NCBI GenBank assembly: GCA_035765415.1
Contig: DASTXR010000083.1
Coordinates: 62,001 to 126,000, forward strand
Source of the DNA: CADEED01 sp035765415
GTDB lineage: Bacteria > Pseudomonadota > Gammaproteobacteria > Steroidobacterales > Steroidobacteraceae
Reading direction: 5' to 3'
DNA: 64,000 nucleotides
Of the stretch, positions 42,182 through 51,474 are shown one piece after another. Under the pieces are notes generated by a model that saw only the letters and a list, made by a program, of their open reading frames with translations, searched no databases and was not told the DNA's origin. A program made the position numbers and the translations under genes. Within the stretch, counting starts at the first letter, position 1. Every line of letters begins with the position of its first letter.

Positions 42182-44863
42182 ATGTTCAACGGTCATCATC
42201 TGTTCAAACGTCAGTACGTGCGCCTGAAGGGATGGCTCACGTTGGGCAGCATCGGCATCATGCCGCGGCTGATCATTGCATTCGCGTCCGTCGGCGCGCT
42301 GGCGGCTACCGCCAATCTCATCGTCGAAAATGGCGTCGCCATCCTCGAGCATCAGCGCAACGAGGCGATGGAGCGTAGCGCGCTCGACGCCCAGCAGATC
42401 ATTGCGTTGCGCGAATCGATGGGACGCGCCAGGCGTGCGGCGATGTCGGCCGAGGTGCTGAACGCCTGGGGCGAGTTCGATCGCGCGGCGCAGGAGCACG
42501 CAGATGCGGACTCGCGCGCATCGGCCACGCATTACGTGCAGTCCCGCGTCGCGCTGGATCGCGCGCTCGGCAACTATCTCGAGAAGGCAGGTCCCGCGGA
42601 AAGTCCGCTGCCGCGCCTCGTCGCCGAACACAAGAACAGCACCGATTCGCTCGTGAAGTCCCGCCGCGTCCGGCGCGAATTGCTCGCGCGATACTCGGGA
42701 CTGCTGACCAGCATGGACGCGCGCGTCAGGGCTTCGATCGAGCAGGCCTGGAAAACATCGAGCCGCGTCGCCGTGCGCGAACCTCTGCTCGAAGTGCGTG
42801 CGCAGCTCGACGCGGTGCGCACGACGTTCGTCGCTCGTGGCTCATTCGACGGGCGCGAGCTGGACACCAGTCCGCTCGCCGGTGCGGAGCGAGCCCTGGC
42901 GGGCACGTTGCGCGAGCGCGAGACGCCGTTGCGCCGGTCGCTGGGATCGGACTGGTATCACGCGATGACCGGCGACGTGCAGGCGCTGACGACCACGCGG
43001 GTTGCGCTCTTCAGGAATGAGGAGCGTCGCATGGCGGCCGTCGACGCCCTGGCGCGCGAAACCCGAAAGCTCACGTCGCTGCTGCCAGCGCGCTTCCCCG
43101 ACGCGGCGCCAGAAGCGAACGCGCAGCAGGAGACAGTGACGCCGGCATCGGCGCTTGCCACCGAACCGGGTCCCAACCGTTCGCTGGTGGCCTGGGTCAG
43201 CGCCGTGGTGCTGGTCGTGCTGCTCTATCTATGCACCGCGACCATCTTCAGCATCGTGCGGCCGGTGCGCCGGCTGCTGGCGGCCACCAACCGCCTGGCG
43301 CGCGGCGAGAACGCCCGCGTGGTCGCCAGTGGCGGCATCCGCGAACTGGACAAACTCACGGCGGCATTCAATTCGATGGCCGCGCAGCTCGCGGTGGCGC
43401 GCGCGACGACGCGCGAGGCGCAGCAGCGCCTGGAAGCCAAGGTCGAGGAGCGCACGCGCCAGTTGCAGGAGCTCGCGGAGCAGGATCCGCTCACGGGCAT
43501 CGCCAACCGCCGGCAGTTGTTTGGTGCGCTCAACGAAGCGCTGGAGAGGGCGCGCATCTCGGGTGAACGCATCGGCGTGTTCTTCCTCGACATCGACAAC
43601 TTCAAGACGCTCAACGACAGCATGGGGCATCCCTACGGGGATCGCGTGCTGATCGCCATCGCGCGCCGGCTCGAGGCGATCGCGCAGAATCGCGGGTTCG
43701 CAGCGCGGCTGGGTGGTGATGAATTCACCGTGGTACAGCAGGACGGCGCTGATGCCGACGGAATCCTCGCTTTCGGAACGACCATCGTGCGCGCTTTCGA
43801 CACGCCGCTGCAGGTGGACGATCGCGAGGTCATCGTCAGCGTCAGCGTGGGTGCGAGCGTGTTCCCCGATCACGAGCGCGACGCGGAAGCGCTGCTGCGC
43901 GCCGCGGACGCCGCGTTGTTCCGCGCCAAGGCGCTCGGACGCAGCCAGCTCGCCACGTTCACGCCGGAACTGCTGGCAACCGCCTCGGCGAAGTTCGCGA
44001 TCGAGCAGAGCCTGCGACGCGCCATGCTCGGCGACGAGTTCGAACTGTTCTATCAACCGCTCATCGATACCGAGACGCTCGACGTGGCGCTGGTCGAAGC
44101 GCTCATCCGCTGGCGCATGCCGGATGGCAGCTTCCGTTCGCCCGACGAATTTCTCGCGGTGGCCGAGGAGTCCGGGCTCATCGTCGAGATCAGCGACTGG
44201 GTGCTGCGCACCGCCATCTGCACCGCCGCGCGCTGGCATCGCGGAGCCTGGCCCGACGCGCGCGTGGCGATCAACGTCTCGGCGCGGCAATTCCTCGACT
44301 ATCGATTCGTGAGCAAGCTCGAGATGCTGCTCCGCGAATACGATCTGCCCGCGGCCTGCCTCGAGCTCGAGCTCACGGAATCCGTGCTGCAGACCGGCTC
44401 GCATACCATCCGGACGCTCGACCAGCTGCGCTCGATTGGCGTTTCCGTGGCGCTGGATGATTTCGGGACGGGATATTCGTCGCTCGCGTCGCTGCAACGG
44501 CTGCCGCTCACGCGCGTCAAACTCGACCGCAGCCTGATTGCCGGCATCGACGATGGCGCGCGCTCAGCGTCGATCGCCCGCGCCACCATTGCGTTGTGCC
44601 GCGGCCTGGGCCTGGAAGTGACCGCCGAAGGTGTCGAGCGGCTCGAGCAATTGGCGATGCTGCTGCCGCATCGGGCCATCTCGCTGCAGGGTTTCCTGTT
44701 CTCGCGACCGGTGTCCGCGAACGATCTGCTGCCATTACTCGAGCGGCTGCCCGCCCACTGCCAGGAACTCAAGCAGGCGGCTCTCAAACTACCGGCGCAG
44801 ACGAAGTTTGCAACGCGCACCGGTGAACGGCGCAGGGGTTCGCTGGCGCTGGTCGTCGACTGA
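42182..44863 (+). CDS. Membrane GGDEF-EAL c-di-GMP enzyme
   Basis: An 893-residue protein. Two transmembrane segments (about residues 23-45 and 340-360) flank a ~290-residue periplasmic helical domain. A HAMP-like region (about 360-420) leads to GGDEF (RLGGDEF, 511-515, with the DxLTGIANRR start) and EAL (EAL 639-641 in VALVEALIRWRMPDG, then DDFGTGYSSL and AEGVE). Both catalytic motifs look intact, so it could both make and break cyclic di-GMP; which activity dominates cannot be told by eye. The ATG at 42182 is used. A GTG at 42068 would add 38 residues that show no domain. It is monocistronic and converges with the aldehyde dehydrogenase gene. Confidence 0.9.
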   Translation: MFNGHHLFKRQYVRLKGWLTLGSIGIMPRLIIAFASVGALAATANLIVENGVAILEHQRNEAMERSALDAQQIIALRESMGRARRAAMSAEVLNAWGEFDRAAQEHADADSRASATHYVQSRVALDRALGNYLEKAGPAESPLPRLVAEHKNSTDSLVKSRRVRRELLARYSGLLTSMDARVRASIEQAWKTSSRVAVREPLLEVRAQLDAVRTTFVARGSFDGRELDTSPLAGAERALAGTLRERETPLRRSLGSDWYHAMTGDVQALTTTRVALFRNEERRMAAVDALARETRKLTSLLPARFPDAAPEANAQQETVTPASALATEPGPNRSLVAWVSAVVLVVLLYLCTATIFSIVRPVRRLLAATNRLARGENARVVASGGIRELDKLTAAFNSMAAQLAVARATTREAQQRLEAKVEERTRQLQELAEQDPLTGIANRRQLFGALNEALERARISGERIGVFFLDIDNFKTLNDSMGHPYGDRVLIAIARRLEAIAQNRGFAARLGGDEFTVVQQDGADADGILAFGTTIVRAFDTPLQVDDREVIVSVSVGASVFPDHERDAEALLRAADAALFRAKALGRSQLATFTPELLATASAKFAIEQSLRRAMLGDEFELFYQPLIDTETLDVALVEALIRWRMPDGSFRSPDEFLAVAEESGLIVEISDWVLRTAICTAARWHRGAWPDARVAINVSARQFLDYRFVSKLEMLLREYDLPAACLELELTESVLQTGSHTIRTLDQLRSIGVSVALDDFGTGYSSLASLQRLPLTRVKLDRSLIAGIDDGARSASIARATIALCRGLGLEVTAEGVERLEQLAMLLPHRAISLQGFLFSRPVSANDLLPLLERLPAHCQELKQAALKLPAQTKFATRTGERRRGSLALVVD

Positions 44864-44865
44864 CC

Positions 44866-46293
44866 TCAGGTCGCGTACTTGATGAGAAGTTCGCTGAGTC
44901 GCCGCTTTCGCGCGTCGTACGGCGGGAACAGCAGCTTGAGCGCCGACAGCGGACCGGCCGCCATCACCGCGCGCTCATGCGAGAACGCCTTGAAGCCGAA
45001 GAATCCGTGAGCGTTGCCGATGCCGGAGTTGTTGACGCCGCCAAACGGCAGATTGTGTTGTGCAAACTGCTGCAGGCACAGATTCACGCACAGGCTGCCG
45101 GAGCTGGTATTCGTCTCGAGCGCCCGGATGGTGGCTTGATTGCGCGTCCACGCGTAGAGGGCCAGCGGCTTCGGCGCCGCGTTGATCTCCGCGATGACCG
45201 CATCGAGTGAATCGAACGTCAGGATCGGCAGCACCGGGCCAAAAATCTCTTCCCTGCGGATTGCCGTCTGCGCGGGAACCTCGCGCAGCAGCGTGGGCGC
45301 GACATAGCGCGATTCGGCATCGGACCCGCCGCCGCACACGATCTGACTACCGGCGGCCACCGCTTCATCGATGAGCCGCGCGACGCGCTCCGCGTGCCGG
45401 CGATGGATCATGCGCGGAAAGTCGGGGTTGCTCTTCAGCGCTTCGTCGCTGCTGCCGTAACGCTGGACGATGGTGCTTCGGCACAGATCGACGAACGTGT
45501 CGGCGACGTCGCGATGCACGTACACATAGTCCGGGGCGATGCAGGTTTGGCCTGCGTTCACCATCTTTCCCCAGATGATGTGTTCCGCGGCGCTGCGAAG
45601 ATCCGCGCCGGCATCCACGATGACGGGCGACTTGCCTCCCAGCTCGAGCGTGACGGAAGTGAGATTGGCCGCGGCCGCCGCCATCACTTTCTTGCCGACG
45701 CCCGGGGACCCGGTAAAGAAGATGTGATCGAAGGCGAGCGCCAGCAGGGCGGTGGCCGTCTCCGCCGCGCCCTCGACGACCGCCACTTCGTCCGGCGGGA
45801 ACACCGCGCCGACGATGTCGCGGACGACGCGATTCGTTTCGGGCGTGAACTCCGACGGCTTGAGAATGACCGTGTTGCCCGCGGCCACCGCAGAAACCAG
45901 CGGTCCCAGCGCCAGGCTCAACGGATAATTCCAGGGGCTGATGATGAGACATCGGCCTTTCGGCTGGTACATCACTCGCGATCTGGTGCCGAGCGCCGCG
46001 ATGGTCGGGGCGATCCGATGCGGCTTCATCCACCGCTTCAGATTCGCAATGGCATGTTTCACCTCGCCGACCAGCGGCAGCACCTCGGTGATGTTCGTCT
46101 CCGTCGGATGTTTGCCGAGATCCCGACGGGCCGCGTCCAGGATCGCATCCTTGCGCTCGAGGATGGCCTCGAGCAGCCGCTCGAGTTTGCGGCGGCGCTC
46201 GACGGCGGTCGACTGTCGCAACTTCAACGCCGTTGCCGCGTGAGACTCGAACAGGCTGTCTACGGTGCTCTCACGGATTGGCGTGGCGTTCAT
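44866..46293 (-). CDS. Aldehyde dehydrogenase, class-3/coniferyl-aldehyde-type
   Basis: A 475-residue NAD(P)-dependent aldehyde dehydrogenase. It carries SPWNYPLSLALGPLVSAVAAGNTVILKPSE (cofactor-binding Lys), FTGSPGVGKKVM, ELGGKSPVIVD with the general-base Glu, and NAGQTCIAPDYVYV with the catalytic Cys. The end FGGVNNSGIGNAHGFFGFKAFSHERAVM is typical of the short class-3 group lacking a long C-terminal tail; coniferyl aldehyde and fatty aldehyde dehydrogenases belong here. The ATG at 46293 gives GGAG 6 nt upstream; ATG at 46296 is equally possible. It is encoded 58 nt downstream of the TonB-receptor gene on the same strand, which might link it to the same catabolic operon. Confidence 0.9.
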   Translation of the reverse strand: MNATPIRESTVDSLFESHAATALKLRQSTAVERRRKLERLLEAILERKDAILDAARRDLGKHPTETNITEVLPLVGEVKHAIANLKRWMKPHRIAPTIAALGTRSRVMYQPKGRCLIISPWNYPLSLALGPLVSAVAAGNTVILKPSEFTPETNRVVRDIVGAVFPPDEVAVVEGAAETATALLALAFDHIFFTGSPGVGKKVMAAAAANLTSVTLELGGKSPVIVDAGADLRSAAEHIIWGKMVNAGQTCIAPDYVYVHRDVADTFVDLCRSTIVQRYGSSDEALKSNPDFPRMIHRRHAERVARLIDEAVAAGSQIVCGGGSDAESRYVAPTLLREVPAQTAIRREEIFGPVLPILTFDSLDAVIAEINAAPKPLALYAWTRNQATIRALETNTSSGSLCVNLCLQQFAQHNLPFGGVNNSGIGNAHGFFGFKAFSHERAVMAAGPLSALKLLFPPYDARKRRLSELLIKYAT

Positions 46294-46351
46294 CATCGAC
46301 TCCAGAAGTTCGGCCCAGCGCGCCCGACGTGCGGGCGCGCTGAGCATATCG

Positions 46352-48787
46352 TCAGAAGGAGACCGTCGCCTCCACTCCCCACATGCGCGGCTCGGAGATC
46401 GAACCGAACGCGGTGCCGAACGTGTCGGTCGTGAGGTTGTTGATGCCCGTCACGTACTGGTCGTCGAGCACGTTGGTCACGAACCCTGCAATGCCGAACT
46501 TCTCGCTGGCGCTGGTCCAGCCGAGACGCATATCGAGACGCTGCGTGTCGCCGCCGACCTCGAAGATCGTCTCGGAGGCGCACGATCCCTGGAACTCGGA
46601 ATCCGCGTTGCAGCGCGACTCGCCGCGATACGCGTAGCGGCCGGACAGTTCCAGGTCGCCGGAATTGCCGAGCACCCAGGCGTAGCGCGCGCCGAGCGCG
46701 GCGCTGAAGTACGGCTCGCCCGTCGGTTCGCCGGAAAGATCGACCGGATCCACGTCCTGGGTCATCTTGTTCTTGTACGTCGCGTCGATGAAAGCCGCGT
46801 TGGCATACAGCGTGAAGTGATCGGTGGCGTGCCATTGAGCATCGAGCTCGACGCCCCAGGCCTGTTCGTCACTGTTGTCGACCAGGTACTCCGGAACGCC
46901 GGAGTCGTCGATGTCGGTGAGCGTGACGGCCTGCTTGTTGTCGTAGACGTAATAGAACACCGACGCATTCAGCGTCATGCCCGCTTGCGGGAAAGTGCTC
47001 TTGATGCCGGTCTCGACATTCCACACGTCTTCGTTGTCGAACTCCGACGCGACCTCGACGCTGTTGTAGCCACCCGCCTTGTAGCCCTTGGCCAGCGAGC
47101 CGAACCACATCATGTCCGGGTTGATCTTGTAGTCGAGCACCACGCGCGGACTCACGTCGCTCCACGAGTTGTCGCGCGTCACACCTTCGGGCGGCGTGTC
47201 CACGGGGAACACGAAGTCCTGGAAGCGATAGGCCTCGGGAGGAATCGGCCACATCGTGAAGAAGCCGGCCTGGGTCAGGCCCGCGATGACCTGGTCGAGC
47301 TCCGGGGTTTCATGCGCACCGTTCGTCCACGTGAACTCCTTCGAATCCTGCGTGTACCGCAGGCCGACGGTGAGGTTTGTCCTGTCGTTCACGTGCCAGA
47401 TCGCGTCGCCGAAGGCCGCAACCGCTTCGAATTTGCCGCGGTTGTACATGGCTTCGCGCCACGGGAGGCCGAGCATGCTGACGCCGTCGATGCCTAACAA
47501 CGGGAAGAACGAGGTCGTGCCGCCGTACAGCGGGAACGGGATCTGGTACACGTTTTCCCAGATGCCGAGGTTCGTGCCGAGCGTATCGACGGAATCGGTG
47601 AACGTGTGCGTATCGCTCACCTGGTCGGCATCCTCCTTGTAGTAACTCACACCGGCGACCCAGTCGATGCGGGCGGTCTCGCCGGAGAACCTGAACTCCT
47701 GGTAGATGCTCTCGTTGTCCTCGAAATTGCCTGTGTCGAAGTACGTGCTGATCTGGTTGGTGCCGTCCTCGTCTTCGAGGTTCACGGTTTCGAACTGGCG
47801 CCACGAAGTGCTCGAGCGAAAACTCACCGCGCCGAACGAGTGGTCGATGAACAGGTTCGCCTGGTCGAGCTTGCGCGATTCCTCGTTGCCGACGACGTCG
47901 TTGAAGACAGGCGCATTGCGGGGATCGGCGTAGGTCGAAGGATCGGCCGGGTAGGGGACGGGAAGCTGGTTGCCGACCAGTCCGATCGCGGGACGCGCGA
48001 GTTGATCGAGGTCGTCATGGTCCCAGGAGAGCGTGGCGCTCGTGTCGTCCGAAAGCTGCCAGCGCAGCGCGACGCGTCCGGCCCAGTTCTCTTCGGGCAT
48101 GAGGTCTTCGCCCGTGGCTGCGTCCTGCATCCAGCCGTCGCTCTTGTTGAACACGCCGTTGACCCGCAGCGCGAGGCTTTCGCCGAGCGGAGTGTTCAGC
48201 ATGCCCTCGAAGTACTGCTTGCCGAATTCACCGAAGCGCACGCGCGCCATCGCGTCGAATTCATCCGTCGGCTGACGCGTGACGATCGAGATCGCGCCTG
48301 CGGCGCTGTTGCGCCCGAACAGCGTGCCCTGCGGGCCCTTGAGAACCTCGATGCGCTCGATGTCATTGAAGGCGAGCAGCGACGCGCCGGAGCGCGCCGC
48401 GTAGATGCCGTCGACATACACGCCCACCGCTGGATCGGTGCCGACGCCGAAGTCACCCGTCTGTATGCCGCGAATCTGGTAACGCGGCTGCGTCGGGCTG
48501 TCGCTCGATATCACGAGCCCCGGCACGAAGCCGTTGAGATCGCCCATGTTTTCCGCGGCGACGTCCTGGATGAGCGCGCGGTCGACGACCTGGATCGCGA
48601 TCGGCACGTCCTGCAGCGACTGCGTGCGCAACTGCGCGGTCACGGTGATCTCTTCGATGACCTGCGGGTCGGACGCCTCCTCGGCGGCCGCCTGCGCGAG
48701 GGCAATGCCGGGCGCCGCGGCTGCGAATCCCGCACTCGCCAGCACGGTGTGTACTGCGTAAGCCAGCCTGTTGTTGCGATAACTCAT
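46352..48787 (-). CDS. TonB-dependent outer-membrane receptor
   Basis: An 811-residue receptor. The signal peptide (about 1-32) precedes a TonB-box-like EEITVTAQ (about 45-52), then the plug domain (QSLQDVPIAIQVVDRALIQDV; GVYVDGIYAARSG; DIERIEVLKGPQGTLFGRNSAAGAISIVTRQP) and a 22-strand barrel ending in GVEATVSF with a terminal Phe. It is of the broad 'QDVPI' group common in Sphingomonads and Steroidobacteraceae, which import terpenoids, steroids, aromatics or complex carbohydrates. It follows the cytochrome/peroxidase/beta-helix genes by 16 nt, so the imported compound is probably the substrate of that redox pathway. The ligand is unknown. Confidence 0.92.
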   Translation of the reverse strand: MSYRNNRLAYAVHTVLASAGFAAAAPGIALAQAAAEEASDPQVIEEITVTAQLRTQSLQDVPIAIQVVDRALIQDVAAENMGDLNGFVPGLVISSDSPTQPRYQIRGIQTGDFGVGTDPAVGVYVDGIYAARSGASLLAFNDIERIEVLKGPQGTLFGRNSAAGAISIVTRQPTDEFDAMARVRFGEFGKQYFEGMLNTPLGESLALRVNGVFNKSDGWMQDAATGEDLMPEENWAGRVALRWQLSDDTSATLSWDHDDLDQLARPAIGLVGNQLPVPYPADPSTYADPRNAPVFNDVVGNEESRKLDQANLFIDHSFGAVSFRSSTSWRQFETVNLEDEDGTNQISTYFDTGNFEDNESIYQEFRFSGETARIDWVAGVSYYKEDADQVSDTHTFTDSVDTLGTNLGIWENVYQIPFPLYGGTTSFFPLLGIDGVSMLGLPWREAMYNRGKFEAVAAFGDAIWHVNDRTNLTVGLRYTQDSKEFTWTNGAHETPELDQVIAGLTQAGFFTMWPIPPEAYRFQDFVFPVDTPPEGVTRDNSWSDVSPRVVLDYKINPDMMWFGSLAKGYKAGGYNSVEVASEFDNEDVWNVETGIKSTFPQAGMTLNASVFYYVYDNKQAVTLTDIDDSGVPEYLVDNSDEQAWGVELDAQWHATDHFTLYANAAFIDATYKNKMTQDVDPVDLSGEPTGEPYFSAALGARYAWVLGNSGDLELSGRYAYRGESRCNADSEFQGSCASETIFEVGGDTQRLDMRLGWTSASEKFGIAGFVTNVLDDQYVTGINNLTTDTFGTAFGSISEPRMWGVEATVSF

Positions 48788-48803
48788 TTAATAGTCCCTC
48801 TGG

Positions 48804-50321
48804 TCAATTGGTCACTTGAAGCATGTATTTCGCCACCGCGAGGCGAGTCTCGGGATCGAGATAGTCCTGCGGCGGCATTTCCGGGTAGTCGGCGCGCTTC
48901 TTCGCGGGCTTCGCGATGTAGTCGGCGAGGCCCTGCGGATTGTCCAGGTACAGCGCCTGGATCACCTGCACGGGCGGGCCGATCATGCGGCCGTTGTACG
49001 TGTGGCAACCGGTGCAGATGCCGAGGTACACCACCTTGCCGCGCTCGCCCGGCTTGATCTCGCGCGGCGGCACGGGCGGCAGTAGATAGTTCACCGTGGT
49101 CGCGGTGTTGGTGAATTCGCACTCGGCGAAGTCGCCCACGCCGACGGTCATGTACTGGTGGCGATTGACGATGCAGCTGCCCGGGCTCGGGCCGACGCGC
49201 GCGATGTCGAGGTTCTTGCCGTTCACGATGCCCTCGGCAAGCATCAGCGCCTTGGCCTCGGTGATCGTGTCGTAACCGTTGGCGAGCATCACGTTGTCGA
49301 GGATCTTCACGCGATCCGAGTTCGGGTCCGACTCCGGGTCGGCGGTGATGTTCGAGGCATGCGCGTGATCCGTGATGATGATGCCGGACACCTTGTTGTC
49401 GGAGATGACATTGCCCTCGATCACCACGTCGTCGGCCGCCATCACCAGGATGCCGGTGCCGGCCGGGATGCCGGCCACCGTCGAGCCCGGCGCGCCGAAA
49501 TTCGGGTGGTTGTTGCCGACGATGAAGTTGTTGCGGAAGATCACGTCGACCGTGTCCTTGATCGGCAGGCCCGGCGTGACGAACGCGAGCAGGCCGCCCG
49601 AGTTGTTGTGCACGTAGTTGTGCTCGACGATGGCATGGCGGCTGTTCTCGATCTCGATGCCCGCGACGCTGTCGAACACCTCGTTGTTAGCGACCAGGAT
49701 GTTGTCGCTCATGCCGATGTAGATGGCGGCGTCGGCAATCCCCGAGACCACGTTGTGCTCGACGATGCCGTTCTGGCCGAGCTGCGGGAAGATGCCGTAC
49801 ACGCCCGCGTCCGCGATCACGTTGTTGCGGATCTCGAAGTTGTTGCCGGCCTGCCCCATGATCCCGTTGCCCTTGTAGTTGCGGATCTCGAGGTTCTCGG
49901 CGACGAAGTTGTTGCCCGAGTAGAGGATGGCGTCGTTGAGTTTCTTCTGCCCGTCGAGCACCGCGCGGCGGCCCTTTTCGATGACGCCGATGATGCGGAT
50001 GTCATCCTTGTCGATGTACACGGTCTCGTGATACGTGCCCGGCATCACGCGCACGATGGTTCCCTTCGGCGCCGCCTTGATCGCCGCCTGGATGGACTCG
50101 CCATCCTTGACGACCACGATGTTGGTGGGCGCCGGACCGGCCACGGTCCGGATGACGGTCCCGGAACTGGCAGCGTCGCCGGCCTTGAAGCCGCCGCCAT
50201 AACTGGCTCCGCCCGTGGACGAGCTGATGACGACATCTTGTTTGGTGCTGCGGCCGAAGAACGCGCCGGCGCCGAACACCAGCACCGCCGCCAGCAATCC
50301 CAGGAATATCTTCTTTTTCAC
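48804..50321 (-). CDS. Parallel beta-helix protein fused to a C-terminal cytochrome c
   Basis: A 505-residue exported protein. An N-terminal membrane anchor or uncleaved signal (about 5-22) is followed by a right-handed parallel beta-helix (about 65-390; PbH1-type repeats such as NNFVAENLEIRNYKGNGIMGQAGNNFEIRNNVIADAG). A C-terminal cytochrome c domain carries one heme site CTGCH (436-440) and a likely distal Met in EMPPQDY (about 482). A beta-helix in polysaccharide- or aliphatic-binding enzymes fused to heme is unusual and suggests a periplasmic oxidoreductase or a binding scaffold. The GTG start at 50321 has AGGAGG 6 nt upstream and lies 1 nt after the peroxidase stop. The operon continues into the TonB receptor gene. 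Confidence 0.85.
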   Translation of the reverse strand: MKKKIFLGLLAAVLVFGAGAFFGRSTKQDVVISSSTGGASYGGGFKAGDAASSGTVIRTVAGPAPTNIVVVKDGESIQAAIKAAPKGTIVRVMPGTYHETVYIDKDDIRIIGVIEKGRRAVLDGQKKLNDAILYSGNNFVAENLEIRNYKGNGIMGQAGNNFEIRNNVIADAGVYGIFPQLGQNGIVEHNVVSGIADAAIYIGMSDNILVANNEVFDSVAGIEIENSRHAIVEHNYVHNNSGGLLAFVTPGLPIKDTVDVIFRNNFIVGNNHPNFGAPGSTVAGIPAGTGILVMAADDVVIEGNVISDNKVSGIIITDHAHASNITADPESDPNSDRVKILDNVMLANGYDTITEAKALMLAEGIVNGKNLDIARVGPSPGSCIVNRHQYMTVGVGDFAECEFTNTATTVNYLLPPVPPREIKPGERGKVVYLGICTGCHTYNGRMIGPPVQVIQALYLDNPQGLADYIAKPAKKRADYPEMPPQDYLDPETRLAVAKYMLQVTN

Positions 50322-50322
50322 T

Positions 50323-51474
50323 TCATCCTCCTCGCTTGACGGGCGCCAGCCCGGACGGGACCCGCGCCGGCCGCTGCGGCAGGAAGGTCTCGTCGGTCAG
50401 GGCGCCCAGGAAATCCACGATCCGGTCGACCTCGGTGTCGGTGAGCTTCGGATCCGAGATGTGCCAATGTAGATAGAGATGCATGCCCTTCGGCACGGCG
50501 TTTCCCCGTCCCTTGTTGTAGAACGCAACGGCGCCGCGCAGGTCGGCGAACGCGCCGGAGTGGGAGTAGGGCGCGGTGCGCGCGATGTTGCGAAGCGTGG
50601 GCACCTTGAACCCGCCCTTGAGCTTCGGGCTGCCCAGGGTTGCCTCGGCGCCGACGTCGAACGGCCGGCCGGCCGGCTCCGGCATGCCGATGACCGCGAT
50701 CTGCTCGTTGGTGAACAACGGCGGCGTGTGGCATTCGGAGCAGCGCGCGACGAACGAGCGGAATACGTTCAGGCCTTCGATCTCACGCGCCGAGAGCGCG
50801 GCGTCGGAGCCGTGGACGTAACGGTCGTAGCGGCTGTTCAGCGAGACCAGCGAAGTCTGGAAAGCGGCAAGCGCCGTGTAGACCGAACTCTCGGTGATCG
50901 GGCCTGTGCTGCGCGGAAAAGCTTCGTGGAAGAGGCGACGATAGGTCGCATTGCCGTTCAGGCTCGCAAGCAATTTCGCCGGTGTGTTGCCCATCTCGGC
51001 GGGCGAGTACAGCGGGCCTGCGGCCTGCGCCTCGAGTGAGTCCGCGCGCGCATCCCAGAAGAACCGCTTCAGGAACGCCACGTTCCACAGCGTGGGCGCC
51101 GCACGGCCTGCGTCCGCGCCGTGGATGCCAATGGAGCGGGGGCGTCCATCGGCCAGGCCGCGCGCGGGTTCATGGCAGCTCGCGCATGACAACGTGCCGT
51201 CGCCCGACAGCACGGGATCGAAGAACAGATAGCGGCCGAGATCGATCTGCTGCGGCGTGAATCCGTCGCGGTGCGGCGGCAACGCGGTGCGCGTGCCGCC
51301 GAGGCCGCGTTTCACCGCGTAGAACTGGTACAGCGTGCGCAGCTCGCACACGCCGGCGCCGGTTTTTTCGAAGCCGGGAGGGCAGGCTGACTCGAGAGTG
51401 AAGTCGGCGCGAGTCGGTGAGGTCGAGGCGGATGTCCCCATGGCCACCGCGAGCAACACCAGCGCCCGGATCAT
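50323..51474 (-). CDS. Diheme MauG/CcpA-like peroxidase
   Basis: A 383-residue periplasmic protein with two c-type heme sites, CASCH (97-101) and CSECH (245-249). They sit in the context of the cytochrome c peroxidase/MauG family (GRYLFFDPVLSGDGTLSCASCHEP; APTLWNVAFLKRFFWDARADSLEAQAAGPL; APYSHSGAFADL). These enzymes reduce H2O2 or carry out long-range oxidation of partners. The signal is a short hydrophobic N-terminus (about 1-22). The ATG at 51474 overlaps the cytochrome c4 stop by 4 nt and the stop is 1 nt from the beta-helix/cytochrome start. The gene is the middle of a probable electron-transfer operon. The substrate is unknown. Confidence 0.9.
   Translation of the reverse strand: MIRALVLLAVAMGTSASTSPTRADFTLESACPPGFEKTGAGVCELRTLYQFYAVKRGLGGTRTALPPHRDGFTPQQIDLGRYLFFDPVLSGDGTLSCASCHEPARGLADGRPRSIGIHGADAGRAAPTLWNVAFLKRFFWDARADSLEAQAAGPLYSPAEMGNTPAKLLASLNGNATYRRLFHEAFPRSTGPITESSVYTALAAFQTSLVSLNSRYDRYVHGSDAALSAREIEGLNVFRSFVARCSECHTPPLFTNEQIAVIGMPEPAGRPFDVGAEATLGSPKLKGGFKVPTLRNIARTAPYSHSGAFADLRGAVAFYNKGRGNAVPKGMHLYLHWHISDPKLTDTEVDRIVDFLGALTDETFLPQRPARVPSGLAPVKRGG

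Noticed and set aside
49158..50339. A 393-codon Val/Asp/His-rich plus-strand frame
   Set aside because: Antisense of the beta-helix repeats; no start signal or domain.
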